A stretch of 8,771 bases of DNA from an uncultured Halomicronema sp. (lineage in GTDB: Bacteria; Cyanobacteriota; Cyanobacteriia; Phormidesmidales; Phormidesmidaceae): the NCBI GenBank assembly GCA_937897665.1, contig CALCPB010000782.1, positions 1 through 8,771 on the forward strand, read 5' to 3'. Positions 5,548 through 8,771 of this stretch are shown here, piece by piece. The translations under genes and the position numbers were made by a program. The notes under the pieces were generated by a model, which saw only the letters and a list, made by a program, of their open reading frames with translations, did no database searches and was not told where the DNA came from. How positions within the stretch are numbered: position 1 is the stretch's first letter; every line of letters starts with the position of its first letter.

Positions 5548-6986
5548 GCTGCCACCATGCCTAACAACAACAGCAGCATGAGGCTCATGCCGCCAATTAA
5601 ATGTTCAAATCGCTCGATGCCGGTGGGGAGTTTGGGCAGCCCTCGACGCAACCAGAAGCCGTAGATCGCCCAACCACTGGCCAGAGTTCCTAAAGCCATC
5701 AACACCTTGCTGACGCTATAGGTTTCGAGGTGCTGACCACTGGCGAGCACCAGCCCACCCAACAGCAGCCCGATCGCGCACCCAAAGCCAAGTTGAGCGC
5801 CACGTTTTTCTGACTTGTCCGGTCGCTGAAAGGGAAGAAAAATAAACTTGGCAAAGGCGATCGCCGTGCCCAGAGCGGCCAGATTCATGGCCCAGGTGAT
5901 GGTCGGGGGCAGATCTTGTACGGTTAACGCTTTGGCCTCAAACCCCGATAGCAGCGGCATGCCCGAAATCGAAAGGGCCGCGATCGTCATGGCCAGCCAC
6001 TGCCAGCGCATCATCGGCGTCCGCTGCAGCATCTGAAATTTGCGACTGGGGAGGTTGCCCGCGAGCAAAAAGAGCACCGCCTTGGCTAAACCGTGGGTGA
6101 GGGCGTAAAAGCCTGCCACCGCTGGATTCGCCAAGACAAACCCCATTTGCGAAATGGTGCTAGAGGCCAGCATGCGCTTGGTATCTTTCTCAAAAATGGC
6201 GTAGGTTACCCCCAAAAAGGCTGTGCCCATGCTGAACAACTGCACCGCTGGAGCCACGTTGTCGGTCATGAGCGCCAGGCGCACGAGGGGAAAGACGCCG
6301 GTTTTGACAACGGCCCCTGACAGCATCGCCGAGACGGGGGTGTCGGCCTCGGCATGGGTCAGGGGTAACCACAGACCAGAGGCAAAGATGCCGCCCTTGG
6401 TAAATAGGCCAATCATCAGCAGCGCGATCGCCGCCGGGGGGGCGTTTTGAACCGCTGTAAAGGCAAACACCCCCGTAGTCTGATACACCAGAGCCGCCCC
6501 CATGAGATAGAACAGCATGGCGGTGTTGCTGACAAACAGGTAGCGCAACCCCACCCAAATGGCGCGATCGCTGCGGGGGTAAGCCATCAGCAAAAACGCG
6601 GCGATGCCGATGACTTCTAAGGCGACGTAAAGGCTAATCAGGTCAGCGCAGATAAATACGGCGTTAACGCTGCCGTGCAAAATCACCGTTTGCGTATAGA
6701 AAAACTTTGACTTATTTTTCTGCCAGCAGTAAAGCACTACAGCGGCGGTAACCAGCGCGTTGGTCAAAACAAAGTAACCGCTGAGGCCATCCACCACCAG
6801 CGTGACGCCAAAGTTGTCGATCAGTTCGATCGTCAGGGGCGTGGGAGCAACGATGTGCCAGAGACCATAGGCCATTGACACCAAGGCCATGCCCAGGGCA
6901 AAAAAACGATTAGACCGGGGCAGCAAATAGCTGCTGAAGCCGATGAAGAGGGGCAGGGCAATCCAAATAATAGTGGGTGTGTTCAT
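5544..6986 (-). CDS. mrpD: Mrp Na+/H+ antiporter subunit D (NuoM/NuoN-like)
   Basis: A 480-residue polytopic protein with about fourteen hydrophobic segments, the usual MrpD length. It is the proton-conducting, ion-antiport core, homologous to NuoL/M/N of complex I. Key family positions are visible: the Glu of helix 5 in LYVALEVIG (E124), the helix 7 Lys in FTKGGIFASGLWLPLTHA (K197), the invariant HAEADTPVSAMLSG loop (211-224) followed by K228, the KDTKRMLASSTISQMG block (267-282), HGLAKAVLF (298-306, K302), and SISGMPLLSGFEAK (339-352). These acidic and lysine residues are the expected proton relay by analogy with other MrpD and Nuo proteins. It is the only large antiporter-like subunit in the operon. 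ATGA overlaps link it to mrpC (6983-6986) and mrpE. Confidence 0.94.
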   Translation of the reverse strand: MNTPTIIWIALPLFIGFSSYLLPRSNRFFALGMALVSMAYGLWHIVAPTPLTIELIDNFGVTLVVDGLSGYFVLTNALVTAAVVLYCWQKNKSKFFYTQTVILHGSVNAVFICADLISLYVALEVIGIAAFLLMAYPRSDRAIWVGLRYLFVSNTAMLFYLMGAALVYQTTGVFAFTAVQNAPPAAIALLMIGLFTKGGIFASGLWLPLTHAEADTPVSAMLSGAVVKTGVFPLVRLALMTDNVAPAVQLFSMGTAFLGVTYAIFEKDTKRMLASSTISQMGFVLANPAVAGFYALTHGLAKAVLFLLAGNLPSRKFQMLQRTPMMRWQWLAMTIAALSISGMPLLSGFEAKALTVQDLPPTITWAMNLAALGTAIAFAKFIFLPFQRPDKSEKRGAQLGFGCAIGLLLGGLVLASGQHLETYSVSKVLMALGTLASGWAIYGFWLRRGLPKLPTGIERFEHLIGGMSLMLLLLLGMVAA

Positions 6987-7363
6987 GGTGTGTTGCTCTG
7001 CTCGATCTCGCTGGTCTCTAGCGTGGGGTTATCGCGTGACAGCTTCATGACGCCCACCAGCATCAAAGCTTGAATCGAAAAGCCGATGACGATCGCTGTC
7101 AAAATTACCGCCTGGGGCACCGGATCCGCGTAGGCTCCTGCCTGGGTGCCGGTTACAATCGGCGCTAAGAACCCACCCCGCGCCGCCACTAGCACATAAA
7201 ACGCAATCACCCCAGTGCTCATCACATCCATCGAGAGGATTTTCATGATCAGGTTGCGCTTCCAGATGATGCCGACAAAGCCAATGAGAACGGTGGCAAA
7301 GACCCAAGCCGCCAAAATTGCCTGGGCCGTCATGGGCAGAGTTAACGGGGGAGGGGTCGTCAT
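6983..7363 (-). CDS. mrpC: Mrp Na+/H+ antiporter subunit C (NuoK-like)
   Basis: A 126-residue protein with three transmembrane helices (about 13-33, 45-61 and 84-106), homologous to NuoK of complex I. The signature YADPVPQAVILTAIVIGF (78-95) is almost diagnostic of MrpC. The preceding hydrophilic loop (RGGFLAPIVTGTQAG, 62-76) and the short acidic C-terminal tail are typical. It is the first gene of the mrp operon. The start is uncertain: the frame is open to an ATG at 7432, but residues before 7363 are not membrane-like or conserved. The ATG at 7333 (MTAQAILAAW) would also give a normal-length protein of 116 residues. None of these starts has a strong Shine-Dalgarno. Divergent from the MIF homologue, so its promoter lies within about 7364-7579. 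Confidence 0.9.
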   Translation of the reverse strand: MTTPPPLTLPMTAQAILAAWVFATVLIGFVGIIWKRNLIMKILSMDVMSTGVIAFYVLVAARGGFLAPIVTGTQAGAYADPVPQAVILTAIVIGFSIQALMLVGVMKLSRDNPTLETSEIEQSNTP

Positions 7364-7579
7364 GAATAGCCGGCGATCGGTGAATAGGGGGATGGAAGCT
7401 AGAGAGCAAAGCTCAAACATAGGGCGCCACAATTCATAGACTAAATACTATCATGAACTTGTTTTCCATTAACTGAAGTCTAGTGAATTTTATTTGGCGG
7501 TAGGGCAATTCGGTATCCCCTTTCCCAATCCTGCCATCCCTGGTTTGATAGAACTATCCTGTCTGAGAGCTTGAAACCG
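7364..7579. promoter_or_regulatory. Divergent intergenic region between mrpC and the MIF homologue
   Basis: This region must contain the start of the mrp transcript (leftward) and of the tautomerase gene (rightward), assuming mrpC starts at 7363. It is more AT-rich around 7441-7495 than the flanking genes. A 12-bp dyad GATAG-AA-CTATC lies at 7547-7558, about 21 bp before the tautomerase ATG, and could be an operator. I could not settle on a -35/-10 pair for either direction. Confidence 0.45.
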
Positions 7580-7930
7580 ATGCCCCTGATTAAGGTTCAA
7601 ACTTCGCTGCCGACCCCGGATAAAGCGGACGTTGAGGCTATGTTGAAGGCGCTATCCAGCAGCCTAGCCACGCACTTGGGTAAGCCCGAATCCTACGTGA
7701 TGACGGCGGTTGAAGGTGACGTGCCGATGACCTTTGGCGGCTCGACTGATCCCGTTTGCTACATCGAAATTAAAAGCGTTGGCACCATGGGCGCTAAAAC
7801 CAAAACCATGAGCCAAGACTTTTGTGCCCAGGTAGAAGGAACGCTGGGCGTGCCCCAAAACCGCACCTATATCGAGTTTGCCGATGCTGCTGGGGCAATG
7901 TGGGGCTGGAACGGCAAGACCTTTGGTTAA
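7580..7930 (+). CDS. MIF-like protein / phenylpyruvate tautomerase family
   Basis: A 116-residue homologue of macrophage migration inhibitory factor, of the tautomerase superfamily, which forms trimers. The frame could begin at the TTG at 7571, but the ATG at 7580 is followed at once by Pro. In this family Pro is exposed by Met removal and acts as the catalytic base, so 7580 is the functional start. Other matching blocks: LGKPESYVMTAVEGDVPMTF (about 33-52), with the Lys corresponding to MIF Lys32; FGGSTDPVCYIEIKSVG; and, at the end, NRTYIEFADAAGAMWGWNGK, aligned to the MIF sequence RVYINYYD...VGWN. The MIF CxxC redox motif is missing, with only one Cys at that place, so thiol-oxidoreductase activity is not supported. 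Keto-enol tautomerase activity is likely, but the substrate in cyanobacteria is unknown. Its stop overlaps that of convergent dnaX. Confidence 0.92.
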   Translation: MPLIKVQTSLPTPDKADVEAMLKALSSSLATHLGKPESYVMTAVEGDVPMTFGGSTDPVCYIEIKSVGTMGAKTKTMSQDFCAQVEGTLGVPQNRTYIEFADAAGAMWGWNGKTFG

Positions 7931-8771
7931 AACGGCACGTCGCTGCCGGGAGACGAAGAAGGCTTGGGCTTGTCCCCATTAGAGGACTGACTGTTCTGTT
8001 CGCTCGTAGCCTCCTCATTTTCGTCATCGTCTAGGTTGACGATTTGGCCGTTAAAAAACTCGGCAAAACTCTTGACCGCTCGGTCTAGATCGGTAGCGGG
8101 CTGCCAATCGGTTGTCGGTGTGGCGGTAGGCGATGCAGTGGGCGGCGCGATGGCGGGTGGTGGGCTCGCTTCTGGGCTCGTGGCAGGTCGATAGGGTGCG
8201 GCTGGAGGCTGGTACGGGGCCGGTGTGGTGGCGGGTGCGGCGGTCGCCCCGCCACCCAGGGATGGCGGGGCCGGTGAGGGGCTAGCTCCGGCCCCAGACG
8301 ATGGACTGTCTGGCGGGGCGTCGGCGACCTCTAACGTGACTTTGACCGGTTGGCTAAATAATTGTTCAAAGGCTGCTTCAATATTGGCCACGCGGCCCTG
8401 CGCCATTTTGAACAGCGGCTTGGATTTGATGCCAATACGGGCCACGCGCCCGTCGTAGTGGATCAGGTGGCCCTGCTGCTGCAGTAATGCTCGGGTGCCC
8501 ATGGGTTGCAGATGGGCGATCACCTGCGCCCAGGTGGCGACCAGTTCAGTAGGCGTGATAGCTGTGTTATCCGTCGCGGGTGCATCACCGGTGGGTTCGG
8601 CGATCACCGGCGGTGCCGCCACCGGTGCATCGGGCGGCGCGGTCTCGGGTGGCGGTGCTGCTGCTGCCGCAGCGGGCGGTGCGGAGGGTGTCGGGCGGGA
8701 CGGTGCAGCAGCAGCGCACGGCGGTGTTGAGGTGGGTACCGCAGGTGCTACTTGCAGCGAAGCTGGCCGTT
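7927..8771 (-). CDS. dnaX: DNA polymerase III subunit gamma/tau, C-terminal part (partial)
   Basis: The minus-strand frame is open from the right edge to a TAA at 7927-7929, giving 280 visible residues; the ATPase domain (clamp-loader motor) lies outside. The order is: an Ala/Pro-rich linker (about 1-65, with several Ala runs), a folded block beginning ELVATWAQVIAHLQPMGTRA and continuing with ALLQQQGHLIHYDGRVARIG, KPLFKMAQGRVANIEAAFEQ and a short beta end KVTLEVAD, a second Pro/Ala/Ser/Thr-rich linker, then VKSFAEFFNGQIVNLDDDEN and a Ser-rich tail ending SDVPF. The folded block is the C-terminal domain I recall from cyanobacterial DnaX. A GTG at 8622 is in frame but is internal, not a start. 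No intein and no A-rich programmed-frameshift site of the E. coli kind occurs in this part; any such site would be upstream of the window. Confidence 0.9.
   Translation of the reverse strand, partial: RPASLQVAPAVPTSTPPCAAAAPSRPTPSAPPAAAAAAPPPETAPPDAPVAAPPVIAEPTGDAPATDNTAITPTELVATWAQVIAHLQPMGTRALLQQQGHLIHYDGRVARIGIKSKPLFKMAQGRVANIEAAFEQLFSQPVKVTLEVADAPPDSPSSGAGASPSPAPPSLGGGATAAPATTPAPYQPPAAPYRPATSPEASPPPAIAPPTASPTATPTTDWQPATDLDRAVKSFAEFFNGQIVNLDDDENEEATSEQNSQSSNGDKPKPSSSPGSDVPF

Noticed and set aside
8052..8058. T-run in the dnaX coding strand (GAG TTT TTT AAC) as a frameshift site
   Set aside because: The reading frame does not fit a slippery X-XXY-YYZ heptamer: the zero-frame codons are TTT TTT with G before them, so a -1 slip would break pairing. 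No stem-loop stimulator is evident either.
8130..8330. GC-rich repetitive-looking DNA in dnaX as a tandem repeat or CRISPR-like array
   Set aside because: It encodes the Ala/Pro/Ser/Thr linker of DnaX; the similarity is codon-level low complexity with no regular repeat unit or spacers.

Overview
The window reads as a cyanobacterial chromosome segment. I see at least nine copies of the HIP1 octamer GCGATCGC in 8.8 kb (61, 503, 1255, 2092, 3169, 3835, 5857, 6424, 6564). I also recognise a homogentisate phytyltransferase (tocopherol pathway), a DUF2288 protein, a cyanobacterial-type DnaX C-terminus and an Mrp antiporter locus in the order C-D-E-F-G-A'-B. The GC-rich compound palindrome at about 2501-2594 resembles intergenic repeats I associate with filamentous, Leptolyngbya-like cyanobacteria. 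That last placement is only an impression.

Layout, left to right. At 1-633 (minus) is the 5' part of a secreted NTF2-like protein that runs off the left edge. At 634-1028 there is no gene, only a short hairpin and a short direct repeat. At 1029-2414 (plus) are a DUF2288 protein and homogentisate phytyltransferase. At about 2456-2624 a palindromic, MITE-like repeat sits between the convergent hpt and GNAT genes. At 2699-3118 (minus) is a YpeA-type GNAT acetyltransferase. At 3204-7363 (minus) is the seven-gene Mrp Na+/H+ antiporter operon, read mrpC-D-E-F-G-A'-B. At 7580-7930 (plus) is a MIF/phenylpyruvate-tautomerase homologue, divergent from mrp. At 7927-8771 (minus) is the 3' part of dnaX, cut by the right edge; its stop codon overlaps that of the MIF gene.

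The dominant functional unit is the Mrp complex. Seven small and large membrane proteins are joined mostly by 4-nt ATGA stop/start overlaps, so translation is probably coupled. It is the compact type: one NuoM/N-like subunit (MrpD), no full-length NuoL-like MrpA, and the pieces of the MrpA C-terminus distributed between a short DUF4040 protein and an N-terminal segment of MrpB. Related cyanobacterial loci support Na+ tolerance, growth at alkaline pH and inorganic-carbon acquisition. The remaining genes look like ordinary housekeeping or accessory genes.

I found no convincing entirely new system. The items most worth a second look are the soluble C-terminal extension of the short MrpA with an A8 run in its coding sequence, the compound palindrome downstream of hpt, and the SSB-tail-like end of DnaX.
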